Shown here: positions 43,498 to 51,233 of the stretch, piece after piece
Layout of the letters: each line of letters opens with the position of its first letter
Numbering within the stretch: position 1 is the first letter of the stretch
Assembly (NCBI GenBank): GCA_900546645.1
Contig: URDR01000005.1
Coordinates: 1-61,768 of the forward strand
Length of the DNA stretch: 61,768 nucleotides
Origin: an uncultured Bacteroides sp.
Lineage (GTDB): Bacteria > Bacteroidota > Bacteroidia > Bacteroidales > Bacteroidaceae
Direction: 5' to 3'
Position numbers and translations under genes: made by a program
Notes under the pieces: generated by a model
The model's input: only the letters and a program-made list of their open reading frames with translations
Told to the model about the DNA's origin: nothing
Databases searched by the model: none

Positions 43498-45303
43498 TTA
43501 TTCTTCATACATCTTTTCAATCTCTTTCGCATAGTTTTTCAGCAATACCGCCCGCTTTATTTTCAAGGTATTCGTCAGCTCTCCTCTTTCCATGCTGAAA
43601 GGCTCGGGCAACAGAGTGAAACGCTTGATTTGTTCATAATGAGCAAACTGCTGCTGAAGTGTATCAATACGCATACGGAACAACGATTCTATTTCAGGTT
43701 TCTGCAATAAATCTTTCATATCCGTATAAGCAATCTGATGATCGGAAGCATATTTTTCCACTTGCTTATAATCGGGGACAATCAGAGCAGAAACATACTT
43801 GCGCTGATCGGCAATGATTGATATCTGGTCAATATAGCGATCCACCACCAATTTGGTTTCAATGGCCTGCGGTGCGATATACTTTCCATTTGAAGTTTTA
43901 AACAAGTCCTTGATACGCTCGGTGAGATAAAGGAAACCGTCTTCAATATATCCAGCATCACCGGTACGGAACCATCCATCTTCGGTAAACGAATCACGTG
44001 TTACTGCTTCTTTTTTATAATATCCCTTCGTAATAGTTCCGCCACGAAGCAAGATTTCATTGTTTTCACCTATTTTAGCCTCTACTCCCGGAAGCAAACG
44101 TCCCACGGCACCGATGCGGAAATCATCTTTCCATTCACAAGACACCGTAGCCGTACTTTCGGTCAATCCATAGCCTGCTACCATGTTAATACCTACCGAA
44201 TGAACAAATTCAGCCACCTTTTCAGGAATAGCCGCACCGGCAGTCGGGAAGAAGTTTCCGTTGTCAATCCCTATCGTCTTTTTCAGGAGGCTGTAAATCG
44301 TCCGTTCATAAAACTTATATTTCATATGCAACATCACGGGAGGAGTCTTACCATTCATCAGGTAATCAATGTTATGCGCCTTACCTACACGAAGGGCATC
44401 CAACATCAGACTCTTTTTCAGCCCCGTTGTTTCGTTAATCTTTTCCAGTACGCCCGCGTAGACTTTTTCCCAGAAACGGGGCACACTGCACATGGCTGTA
44501 GGGCGAACCTCCTTGATGGTTTTCTGAATATCCTGCGGACGGAGGTTAATGCAGAGCAAACATCCACGGTCTAAACAATAATATGACCATGCCCGCTCAA
44601 AAATATGGGTAAACGGAAGGAAGTTCATCACTACATCATTCTCTCCCAACTCTTTCAGACGCGCTTTATGTCCGGCAAAAGCTGCTTCATAATTAGAATG
44701 ATGCAACATCACTCCTTTCGAATCGCCCGTGGTACCCGAGGTATAAAGAATATTGGCAAGATCGGAAGAAACCGCATCTGCCGTACGCTTATCTACTTCC
44801 TCCTGATATTTTCCTTCTCCGCCTCCTTTTAAAAACTCATCGAAATAAATAGAGTTTTGATCACCCGGAGCCCGTTTCACTTCCGGATCGAAAATGATAA
44901 TCTGCTTTAACGAGCGGCACAGATTTTGCACCCGATATGCCACATCATACTGGTATTGCTCGCCCACAAACAAGAAGCGGATGCTTGCATCTTCCAGTAT
45001 ATAATGTACCTGAGCTTCCGAACTGGTAGCATATAAGGGAATGGTAACAACCCGGTCGGCAAATGCCCCGAAATCCACATAAAGACATTCCGGCTTGTTT
45101 TGAGAAAAGACACCTACATTTTCCTGCACTTCTGCACCTAATGCCAGCAAGGCATTCGAAACTTGGCGCACAGTTGCTGCAAACTGAGTCCAGGTAACAG
45201 GAATCCAAGTTGCAGTTGCATAATCACGGTATTTTAAAACCACTTTATTCCCGTACTTTTCCGCTTGCTGCGGAACAAGCCGAGACAGATAAGAACTAGT
45301 CAT
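43498..45303 (-). CDS. Long-chain acyl-CoA synthetase (AMP-binding)
   Basis: A 601-residue adenylate-forming enzyme that activates fatty acids to acyl-CoA through an acyl-AMP. The P-loop motif is NILYTSGTTGDSKGVMLHH. A5-like VAGYGLTESTATVS and the A7/A8 hinge GWFRTGDAGYIEDGFLYLTERIKD follow. The C-terminal lysine-bearing domain is present. The sequence belongs to the long-chain FadD-like group of bacteria and plants. I start it at MTSSYLSRL (45303), because the longer frame's ATG at 45333 is inside the -7 box. Confidence 0.93.
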   Translation of the reverse strand: MTSSYLSRLVPQQAEKYGNKVVLKYRDYATATWIPVTWTQFAATVRQVSNALLALGAEVQENVGVFSQNKPECLYVDFGAFADRVVTIPLYATSSEAQVHYILEDASIRFLFVGEQYQYDVAYRVQNLCRSLKQIIIFDPEVKRAPGDQNSIYFDEFLKGGGEGKYQEEVDKRTADAVSSDLANILYTSGTTGDSKGVMLHHSNYEAAFAGHKARLKELGENDVVMNFLPFTHIFERAWSYYCLDRGCLLCINLRPQDIQKTIKEVRPTAMCSVPRFWEKVYAGVLEKINETTGLKKSLMLDALRVGKAHNIDYLMNGKTPPVMLHMKYKFYERTIYSLLKKTIGIDNGNFFPTAGAAIPEKVAEFVHSVGINMVAGYGLTESTATVSCEWKDDFRIGAVGRLLPGVEAKIGENNEILLRGGTITKGYYKKEAVTRDSFTEDGWFRTGDAGYIEDGFLYLTERIKDLFKTSNGKYIAPQAIETKLVVDRYIDQISIIADQRKYVSALIVPDYKQVEKYASDHQIAYTDMKDLLQKPEIESLFRMRIDTLQQQFAHYEQIKRFTLLPEPFSMERGELTNTLKIKRAVLLKNYAKEIEKMYEE

Positions 45304-45330
45304 AGACACATTTCTATTTATTAATTCATG

Positions 45331-45338
45331 CAAATATA
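45331..45338 (-). promoter_or_regulatory. -7 element for the acyl-CoA synthetase gene
   Basis: Minus-strand TATATTTG matches TAnnTTTG, 27 bp before the ATG at 45303. Confidence 0.6.
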
Positions 45339-45479
45339 AGGTTTTATTTGGATAATATGCCCATCCGTTTTCAGTTCTTTCGTTTTTCTGCCTGCGAGTT
45401 TACTATCTGTAGATGGTCAAGAGAGAGAAAACCGAAAACTTATAAACTGAAAAAGCCACAGACTTATCATAAAAAAACG

Positions 45480-45487
45480 TATATTTG
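45480..45487 (+). promoter_or_regulatory. -7 element for the M20 peptidase gene
   Basis: TATATTTG matches TAnnTTTG. The upstream in-frame start candidate at 45485 lies inside it. Confidence 0.6.
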
Positions 45488-45514
45488 TCACTGAAAAAAA
45501 ACAAGCTTTATCTT

Positions 45515-46579
45515 ATGATAGACATCAATTATTATACTTCAGAAGCAGTTACGCTGCTCCAGGCCTTAATAGGCATTCCATCCATCAGCCGCGAAGAAGA
45601 AGCCGCTGCCGACTTTCTGCAAACTTACATTGAGGAAAGTGGAATCATGACCGGACGTTCGGGCAACAATATCTGGTGTATCAGCCCCATGTTTGATATG
45701 AACAAGCCCACCATTCTGCTCAATTCGCACATTGATACCGTGAAACCGGTCAACGGGTGGAGACGCCAACCGTTTACGCCCAAGGTGGAAAACGGAAAAC
45801 TCTACGGATTGGGAAGCAATGATGCCGGAGCCAGCCTCGTCTCACTGTTTCAGGTGTACCGCCACTTAAGCAGTACTGAACAAAGCTACAACCTCATCTA
45901 TCTGGCTTCATGCGAAGAAGAGGTTTCCGGAAAAAACGGCATTGAAAGTGTATTGCCCAAACTTCCTCCCATCACCTTGGGAATTGTAGGCGAGCCCACG
46001 GAAATGCATCCGGCTATTGCTGAAAAAGGACTGATGGTACTCGATGTGACCGCACGCGGAAAATCCGGACATGCTGCCCGAGAAGAAGGCGACAATGCCA
46101 TTTACAAGATGTTGCCCGATGTGGAATGGTTCCGCAGCTACCGTTTTCCCAAAGAATCACCTCTGCTGGGAGCGGTCAAGATGAGCCTTACACAAATCAA
46201 TGCAGGAACCCAGCATAATGTAATCCCCGATGTTTGCACGGCAGTGGTTGACATCCGCAGCAATGAATGCTACTCAAACGAGGAGCTGTTCAATGAAATA
46301 GCCAAACACGTAAGCAGTGAGGTAAAAGCACGCTCTTTCCGCTTAAACTCCTCAAGCATTCCTGCCGACCATCCGTTTGTTAAACGGGCTGTTGAGCTGG
46401 GAAGAGTCCCTTTCGGATCACCCACCCTTTCCGACCAAGCCTTAATGAAGTTTCCTTCTGTTAAAATCGGTCCGGGAAAATCGGCACGTTCACATACAGC
46501 CGATGAATATATCATGATTCATGAAATAGAGGAAGCCATTTCTACTTATATCCAGCTGTTGGACGGACTGGAACTGTAA
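45515..46579 (+). CDS. M20 metallopeptidase, ArgE-like N-acyl amino acid deacylase
   Basis: A 354-residue M20-family dinuclear zinc hydrolase. Metal-site motifs are LLNSHIDTVKP, YGLGSNDAGA (bridging Asp), ASCEEEVSGKNG (Glu pair), GIVGEPTEM and the C-terminal SARSHTADEYI. The dimerisation insert with GKSGHAA is present. The sequence pattern matches the Bacteroides ArgE-type enzyme of arginine synthesis, which in this group acts on N-succinylated or N-acetylated citrulline or ornithine. Other arg genes are not in this window, so the substrate is inferred. The start is placed at MIDINYYTS from the promoter position. Confidence 0.85.
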   Translation: MIDINYYTSEAVTLLQALIGIPSISREEEAAADFLQTYIEESGIMTGRSGNNIWCISPMFDMNKPTILLNSHIDTVKPVNGWRRQPFTPKVENGKLYGLGSNDAGASLVSLFQVYRHLSSTEQSYNLIYLASCEEEVSGKNGIESVLPKLPPITLGIVGEPTEMHPAIAEKGLMVLDVTARGKSGHAAREEGDNAIYKMLPDVEWFRSYRFPKESPLLGAVKMSLTQINAGTQHNVIPDVCTAVVDIRSNECYSNEELFNEIAKHVSSEVKARSFRLNSSSIPADHPFVKRAVELGRVPFGSPTLSDQALMKFPSVKIGPGKSARSHTADEYIMIHEIEEAISTYIQLLDGLEL

Positions 46580-46612
46580 CTTGCTTATCATACGCTCCGC
46601 AGAGGGGGAAAG

Positions 46613-46640
46613 CAAAATGTCAGCTTTGACATTTTGTATA
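46613..46640 (+). terminator. Hairpin after the M20 peptidase gene
   Basis: CAAAATGTCA (46613-46622) pairs perfectly with TGACATTTTG (46627-46636) around GCTT, followed by TATATTTTG. Confidence 0.65.
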
Positions 46641-46846
46641 TTTTGCTTCCTGAGAAACGGGTATTTGCTCACTGATATACAGCTGAGTGTTTTTGAAGAA
46701 ATTCCATCAGAAACACTCGGCTGATTTTCAATATAATGACGTTAGTTTTTAACATTTGTTTCCTGCTTTTACCCGATAAGCAGAAGCCGATAAAAGGATG
46801 TTTCAAGAGGTTTAAGAGAGAAAAGCCCGCTTTCTTATAAGAACAA

Positions 46847-46894
46847 CAAGGAGTTTTGCCTGAAACACGCAGATGTTTTAAGCAAAACTCCTTG
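46847..46894. repeat. 13-bp perfect inverted repeat with nested stem
   Basis: CAAGGAGTTTTGC (46847-46859) and GCAAAACTCCTTG (46882-46894). The 22-nt loop contains AAACA and TGTTT, which can pair to extend the hairpin. Confidence 0.7.
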
Positions 46895-47018
46895 AAGTTT
46901 TTCCCGAAAGACAAGGAAGTTTTTTGCATAATTCATAAAAAAAGAAGGTATAACCCGAAGAAATATGCATATTCTTTCATTCCTATCCTCCTGAATCTTT
47001 CCAGATCAGATAAAATAA

Positions 47019-47060
47019 AATCCGGCACGGTCAGCATTTTCACACTTTCCGTGTCGGATT
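47019..47060 (-). terminator. Terminator of the rex-FAH-ispF operon
   Basis: AATCCGGCACGG (47019-47030) pairs with CCGTGTCGGATT (47049-47060) with one G-U pair. A T-rich tract follows on the minus strand. Confidence 0.8.
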
Positions 47061-47070
47061 GATACATTTC

Positions 47071-47550
47071 TCAGTCTTTTTCTATCAGCACGGTGGCATA
47101 AGCCGCTATACCTTCCTCGCGACCGGTAAAGCCTAACTTCTCTGTGGTCGTTGCCTTAATGGAAACATCATCAGCATCAATTCCCATCACGTGAGCCAGT
47201 ACCTCCTGCATTTCTGGTATACGCGCCTTCAGTTTCGGACGCTCCGCACAAACCGTGGCATCAATATTGCCTACTCTATAACCTTTTGAAGCAATCAAGT
47301 CGACTGTTTTTGCCAACAGAATCTTGCTGTCAATATTCTTAAACTCTCCGGCATTATCCGGAAAATGATAACCGATGTCACGCATATTGGCAGCCCCCAG
47401 CAGTGCATCACAAATGGCATGAATCAACACATCCGCATCCGAATGTCCCAACAAGCCCATCTCATGTTCCAGTTTAATGCCGCCTAACCAAAGCTCACGA
47501 CCTGCCACCAACTGGTGTACATCAAAACCAAAGCCTACTCTTATTTTCAT
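47071..47550 (-). CDS. ispF: 2-C-methyl-D-erythritol 2,4-cyclodiphosphate synthase
   Basis: IspF makes the cyclic diphosphate intermediate of the MEP isoprenoid pathway. The 159-residue length is standard. The zinc and substrate motifs are FGFDVHQL and LLGHSDADVLIHAICDALLGA, with the C-terminal TTTEKLGFTGREEGIAAYA. Its start overlaps the stop of the FAH gene by 4 bp (ATGA), indicating translational coupling in the rex operon. Confidence 0.97.
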   Translation of the reverse strand: MKIRVGFGFDVHQLVAGRELWLGGIKLEHEMGLLGHSDADVLIHAICDALLGAANMRDIGYHFPDNAGEFKNIDSKILLAKTVDLIASKGYRVGNIDATVCAERPKLKARIPEMQEVLAHVMGIDADDVSIKATTTEKLGFTGREEGIAAYATVLIEKD

Positions 47551-48164
47551 CGCACGTAAAAATCTAATACTTTCTGATTTTCCAAATATCCTTCCAGATG
47601 ATTGTCAATCTGTACCGGTCCCACTCCCACCGGCGTTCCGGTAAACAGCAAATCTCCAATCTTCAGTGTACAAAACTGGCTTACGTAGGCGATAATCTGA
47701 TCGATGCGGAAGAGCATATCGCGCGTATTTCCCTGTTGCACGGTTTTTCCGTCAATATCGAGATGAAAATTTATATCCTGTATGTCGGCAAACTGCTCCA
47801 CCGGAACCCAGTCGCCGATGGCAGCCGAATTATCAAAGCCCTTACAGAGTTCCCATGGTTTTCCTTCAGCCCGGAACTTACGCTGCAAATCACGGGCAGT
47901 AAAATCAATCCCCACAGTAACAGCATCATAATAACGCGAAGCGAAACGTTCGGAAATATTTTTTCCCAACCGGTTGATGCGTACCACCAGCTCGGTTTCA
48001 TAATCCACTTGCTTGCAAAAATCAGGAATAAAAAAAGGCTTGCTGTCTTTCAGCAAAGCCGAATCCGGTTTCATAAAAATAACCGGTTCTTCAGGCAAAT
48101 TTTCACCGGCATGCAGTTCCTGACAATGCAAACGGTAATTCATGCCAATAGCTATAATCTTCAT
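47547..48164 (-). CDS. Fumarylacetoacetate hydrolase family protein
   Basis: A 205-residue single-domain FAH protein. It begins MKIIAIGMNYRLHCQEL and shows the metal-binding YETELVVRI and VGIDFTARDLQ, then KGFDNSAAIGDWV and LLFTGTPVGVGPV near the end. Relatives act as acylpyruvases or oxaloacetate decarboxylases/tautomerases; the reaction here cannot be fixed. It lies between rex (15-bp gap) and ispF (4-bp overlap) in one operon, so its expression is likely tied to redox state. Confidence 0.88.
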   Translation of the reverse strand: MKIIAIGMNYRLHCQELHAGENLPEEPVIFMKPDSALLKDSKPFFIPDFCKQVDYETELVVRINRLGKNISERFASRYYDAVTVGIDFTARDLQRKFRAEGKPWELCKGFDNSAAIGDWVPVEQFADIQDINFHLDIDGKTVQQGNTRDMLFRIDQIIAYVSQFCTLKIGDLLFTGTPVGVGPVQIDNHLEGYLENQKVLDFYVR

Positions 48165-48179
48165 GGCTATATTATATCT

Positions 48180-48827
48180 TTAGTTTTCGTTCAAACGGTT
48201 AAACATCACGGCTAAGTGTGCGTAAAGCGAAGTGTTTTGCACCACAATCGTTTCCGGAACACGAATCCGAAAAGGAGTAAAGTTCCAAACGGCTTTAATG
48301 CCGCCAGCTACCATCTTGTCTGTTATTTCCTGAGCTATGTTGATGGGAACGGTTAATACGCCTATTTTCACATGTCCTTTTTTCATCCGCTCCACAAACT
48401 CATCTGAATGATAAATGGGAATTCCATTGATGGATGTACCTACCAGCTCCGGATCCACGTCAAAAGCTCCTACTATTTTCAGGCCAAAGTGCGCCAATCC
48501 GGAATCACGCAGCAAAGCTCCTCCCAAGCTACCTACCCCGAAAAGATAAGCCTCATGTAATTGAGTAAAACCTAAAAAATCTTCAAGCACTTGAATCAGT
48601 GAGTCAATTTCGTACCCCACCCGTGTACGTCCTGAAACTGCCACATAAGACAGGTCTTTGGCTATCTGAGAAGCATCGATGTTAATTTGCTTTGATATCT
48701 GAGTAGATGAGACATATGTTTCCCCTTTCTCTTTCATCAGCTTGGCATTCGAAAGATACCACGGTAATCTCCGCAACGTGGGTTCGGGAATTTTGTCCAC
48801 ACTTTTACTATGTACACGTGTAATCAT
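48180..48827 (-). CDS. rex: Redox-sensing transcriptional repressor Rex
   Basis: Rex represses fermentative and respiratory genes and is released from DNA by a high NADH/NAD+ ratio. The N-terminal winged helix (about 5-75) includes PEPTLRRLPWYL and STQISKQINIDASQIAKDLSY. The C-terminal Rossmann domain has GVGSLGGAL and FDVDPELVG. I use MITRVHSKSV (48827, 215 residues), because the upstream ATG at 48860 sits inside the -7 box. It is the first gene of the operon with FAH and ispF. Confidence 0.95.
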   Translation of the reverse strand: MITRVHSKSVDKIPEPTLRRLPWYLSNAKLMKEKGETYVSSTQISKQINIDASQIAKDLSYVAVSGRTRVGYEIDSLIQVLEDFLGFTQLHEAYLFGVGSLGGALLRDSGLAHFGLKIVGAFDVDPELVGTSINGIPIYHSDEFVERMKKGHVKIGVLTVPINIAQEITDKMVAGGIKAVWNFTPFRIRVPETIVVQNTSLYAHLAVMFNRLNEN

Positions 48828-48857
48828 GAAATAAGCGTACCATTTTTCTCTCGGATG

Positions 48858-48865
48858 CAAAATTA
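48858..48865 (-). promoter_or_regulatory. -7 element for rex operon
   Basis: Minus-strand TAATTTTG matches TAnnTTTG, 30 bp before the rex ATG. Confidence 0.6.
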
Positions 48866-48925
48866 AACGTTTTATTTGTATTGACGAACAGAGGAAGTTT
48901 AATTTTATATAATCGCAGAAATGGT

Positions 48926-48933
48926 TACCTTTG
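48926..48933 (+). promoter_or_regulatory. -7 element for the SUI1 gene
   Basis: TACCTTTG matches TAnnTTTG. It implies a leader of about 93 nt to the ATG at 49034, with a short GCGC hairpin near its start. Confidence 0.6.
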
Positions 48934-49033
48934 CGCGGAACAAAGCAAAGCGCGATTCAGACCAGAAATACTTACGGATACTGAAACCGGACTTTGTGAA
49001 AAAAAAATAGACTTCACTAAAAACTTACCGCTT

Positions 49034-49372
49034 ATGAAATCAAATGACTGGAAAGAAAGACTGAACATTGTGTATTCAACCAATCCTGACTTTAAGTATG
49101 ACAACGGAGACGAACCGGAAGCCGAAACCCTGCCCAAACAGCAACAAAAGCTGCGTGTTTCCATAGAAAAAAAAGGAAGAGGCGGAAAAACGGTTACGGT
49201 AATTAAAGGATTCACAGGAACAGAAGATGACCTAAAGAACTTGGGGAAATTACTGAAAACGAAATGTGGAGTAGGCGGAAGTACGAAAGATGGTGAGATT
49301 TTGATTCAAGGAGAATTTCGCCAGCGAATCATTGATTTGCTAAAAGCCGAAGGATATACACAAGCCAAATAA
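49034..49372 (+). CDS. SUI1/eIF1-like translation factor (YciH family)
   Basis: A 112-residue protein whose C-terminal two thirds form a SUI1 domain: LRVSIEKKGRGGKTVTVIKG, then KNLGKLLKTKCGVGGSTKDGEILIQG and the final helix RQRIIDLLKAEGY. In bacteria, YciH-type proteins affect start-site selection and stress translation. The start at MKSNDWKERLN is chosen because the longer frame from 48881 begins before the -7 box at 48926. Confidence 0.92.
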   Translation: MKSNDWKERLNIVYSTNPDFKYDNGDEPEAETLPKQQQKLRVSIEKKGRGGKTVTVIKGFTGTEDDLKNLGKLLKTKCGVGGSTKDGEILIQGEFRQRIIDLLKAEGYTQAK

Positions 49373-49447
49373 CAGAAGAAATTTATTTCTTTAACGACAA
49401 ACAACTCCACAAACACAAACAGGCTTTTTTGATACGATATATCACAA

Positions 49448-49496
49448 ATGTAACATACCATAAAGCTTATGTAACACCAGAAACACTGCATGTAAC
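49448..49496 (+). promoter_or_regulatory. Three ATGTAAC repeats at 21-bp intervals, candidate xylan operon operator
   Basis: ATGTAAC occurs at 49448, 49469 and 49490, exactly 21 bp apart, ending 52 bp before the -7 box. Two-turn direct repeats are typical binding sites of AraC-type helix-turn-helix domains, which hybrid two-component regulators of Bacteroides polysaccharide loci carry. Confidence 0.65.
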
Positions 49497-49548
49497 CTAG
49501 CTAGTAGGCTTTGAATCAACCCAAAACATCAATCTTTATATCTTTTCC

Positions 49549-49556
49549 TACTTTTG
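49549..49556 (+). promoter_or_regulatory. -7 element for the xylan operon
   Basis: TACTTTTG matches TAnnTTTG, 31 bp before the ATG at 49587. Confidence 0.65.
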
Positions 49557-49586
49557 CTTAGAAAAAAATATTAATTTCATAACACT

Positions 49587-51221
49587 ATGAAAATACATGC
49601 AATAAGCAAATGGTGGATAAGTCTTCTGTTTACCTGCCTTGCCTTGACAAGCGAAGCGAAGATTAAATTACCGTCACTCATAGCCAATGGTATGGTACTT
49701 CAACGGGAACAGCCAATCAAACTTTGGGGAAATGCCGACTCCGGAGAAACGGTTAAGATAAAATTTCATAAAGCGAAGTATGAAACCAAAGCAGATGCCA
49801 AAGGCTATTGGGAGGTTACACTCAAACCTATGAAAGCAGGAGGTCCATATACGATGACCATTAATGAACAAACAATAAACAACATCTTAATAGGAGATGT
49901 CTTTTTATGTTCCGGTCAATCGAATATGGAACTAATGGTATCTCGCGTAACCGATAAATATGCAAGCGAAATCAGCTCTTATGAAAACTCAAATATCCGT
50001 TACATCAAGATTCCGTATGCCTATAATTTTAATCAGCCGGAAACCAACATCAAGCCAGCTGAATGGAAAGCTCTTTCTCAGAAAAACGTCATGGGCTATT
50101 CCGCCCTCTGCTATTTCCTCAGTAAACTGATGTATGAAAAAACAAAAGTACCTGTGGGGATTATAAATGCCAGCTGGGGAGGAACACCGGTAGAAGCCTG
50201 GATCAGCGAAGATGGATTAAAAGAGTTTCCGCTGCACTTACACAAAAAGGCTCTCTATGAATCAGAGGAACTGGTCAAACTCATCCAAACTACCGAAAGA
50301 AAACACCACTATGCATGGGCTAGTGAATTATACCGTACCGATAAAGGACTTCACGAATCAACACCATGGTTCTCGGAAAACTACAACGACAGCAGCTGGG
50401 ATTCTGTTGATATGTTCTCACACACATGGAGTTCTAACGGATGGCAGCCAATCAACGGTTCTCACTGGTTTAGAAAGAACATAGAAGTCCCGGCTTCTTG
50501 GACGGATAAAGAGGCTGTACTACGTTTAGGATGCATAGTCGATGCCGACTCAGTTTATGTAAATGGAACCTTCGTAGGAACAACATCTTATCAATATCCT
50601 CCGCGTATCTATAAGATACCGGCTAATCTGCTTAAACCCGGAAAAAATCAAGTAACAATCCGGCTTATCAGCAACGGAGGTTACCCTTCATTTGTGAAAG
50701 AAAAACCATATAAACTGATTTGTGGCGCAGAAAGCATCAGCTTAGAAGGAAACTGGAAACACCGGGTTGGAACACGCATGCCCAACTCACCTCAAAGTAC
50801 AGGATTTCAAAACATGCCTGTAGGACTGTATAACGGAATGATTGCTCCTCTTAAAAACTATACTTTCAAAGGAGCTGTATGGTATCAGGGAGAATCAAAT
50901 GTGGAACGATGGAAAGAGTATGCCTCTTTGCTGAATGCTATGATGAAAGACTGGCGTAAGACCTTTCACGCGAATCAGCTTCCTTTCTACATCATAGAGC
51001 TTGCCGACTTTCTTGCACCTAACGATCCCGGGCGCAAGGCATGGGCTGAATTACGTGCACAGCAGGCCAAAGCAGCCCAAGAAGACGGCAATGCTGTTTT
51101 GATCAAAAACAGGGATACTGGAGAGTGGAATGACATTCATCCACTCGACAAGAAAACAGCAGCACAACGTTTAGTCAACGCTATTTTAAATCATTCGAAC
51201 CAAAATCAACCTGAAAAATAA
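49587..51221 (+). CDS. Sialate O-acetylesterase-like SGNH esterase, probable acetyl-xylan esterase
   Basis: A 544-residue exported esterase with a signal peptide (residues 1-24, ending SEA). The SGNH nucleophile block is LCSGQSNMEL (about 105-114). The catalytic Asp/His pair is in WNDIHPLD near the C-terminus. Between them (about 250-390) a beta-sandwich is inserted (WFRKNIEVPASW, ADSVYVNGTFVG, LLKPGKNQVTIRL), like the jelly roll of GH2-type enzymes. This layout is known from esterases that deacetylate xylan (CE20-like). Its position as first gene of a xylan operon supports that role over sialic acid. Confidence 0.85.
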   Translation: MKIHAISKWWISLLFTCLALTSEAKIKLPSLIANGMVLQREQPIKLWGNADSGETVKIKFHKAKYETKADAKGYWEVTLKPMKAGGPYTMTINEQTINNILIGDVFLCSGQSNMELMVSRVTDKYASEISSYENSNIRYIKIPYAYNFNQPETNIKPAEWKALSQKNVMGYSALCYFLSKLMYEKTKVPVGIINASWGGTPVEAWISEDGLKEFPLHLHKKALYESEELVKLIQTTERKHHYAWASELYRTDKGLHESTPWFSENYNDSSWDSVDMFSHTWSSNGWQPINGSHWFRKNIEVPASWTDKEAVLRLGCIVDADSVYVNGTFVGTTSYQYPPRIYKIPANLLKPGKNQVTIRLISNGGYPSFVKEKPYKLICGAESISLEGNWKHRVGTRMPNSPQSTGFQNMPVGLYNGMIAPLKNYTFKGAVWYQGESNVERWKEYASLLNAMMKDWRKTFHANQLPFYIIELADFLAPNDPGRKAWAELRAQQAKAAQEDGNAVLIKNRDTGEWNDIHPLDKKTAAQRLVNAILNHSNQNQPEK

Positions 51222-51233
51222 ATTACTGATAAA

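Larger units (their letters stand above)
46580..47070. other. Hairpin-rich 490-bp intergenic region
   Basis: No convincing gene. Four inverted repeats occur: CAAAATGTCA/TGACATTTTG (46613-46636, 4-nt loop); AGCTGAGTGTTT/AAACACTCGGCT (about 46681-46722); CAAGGAGTTTTGC/GCAAAACTCCTTG (46847-46894), with an inner AAACA/TGTTT; and the ispF terminator at 47019-47060. An 86-codon minus-strand frame (46669-46929) covers two of them but has no promoter or family pattern. Confidence 0.6.

Noticed and set aside
46669..46929. 86-codon minus-strand ORF in the hairpin-rich gap
   Set aside because: It runs over two inverted repeats, has no -7 box and shows no recognisable domain; the repeats explain its composition.
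48998..49025. Rex operator-like TTGTGAA...TTCACTA near the SUI1 gene
   Set aside because: The half-sites are about 11 bp apart rather than the required spacing and the right half is imperfect; it also lies in the SUI1 leader, not at the rex promoter.
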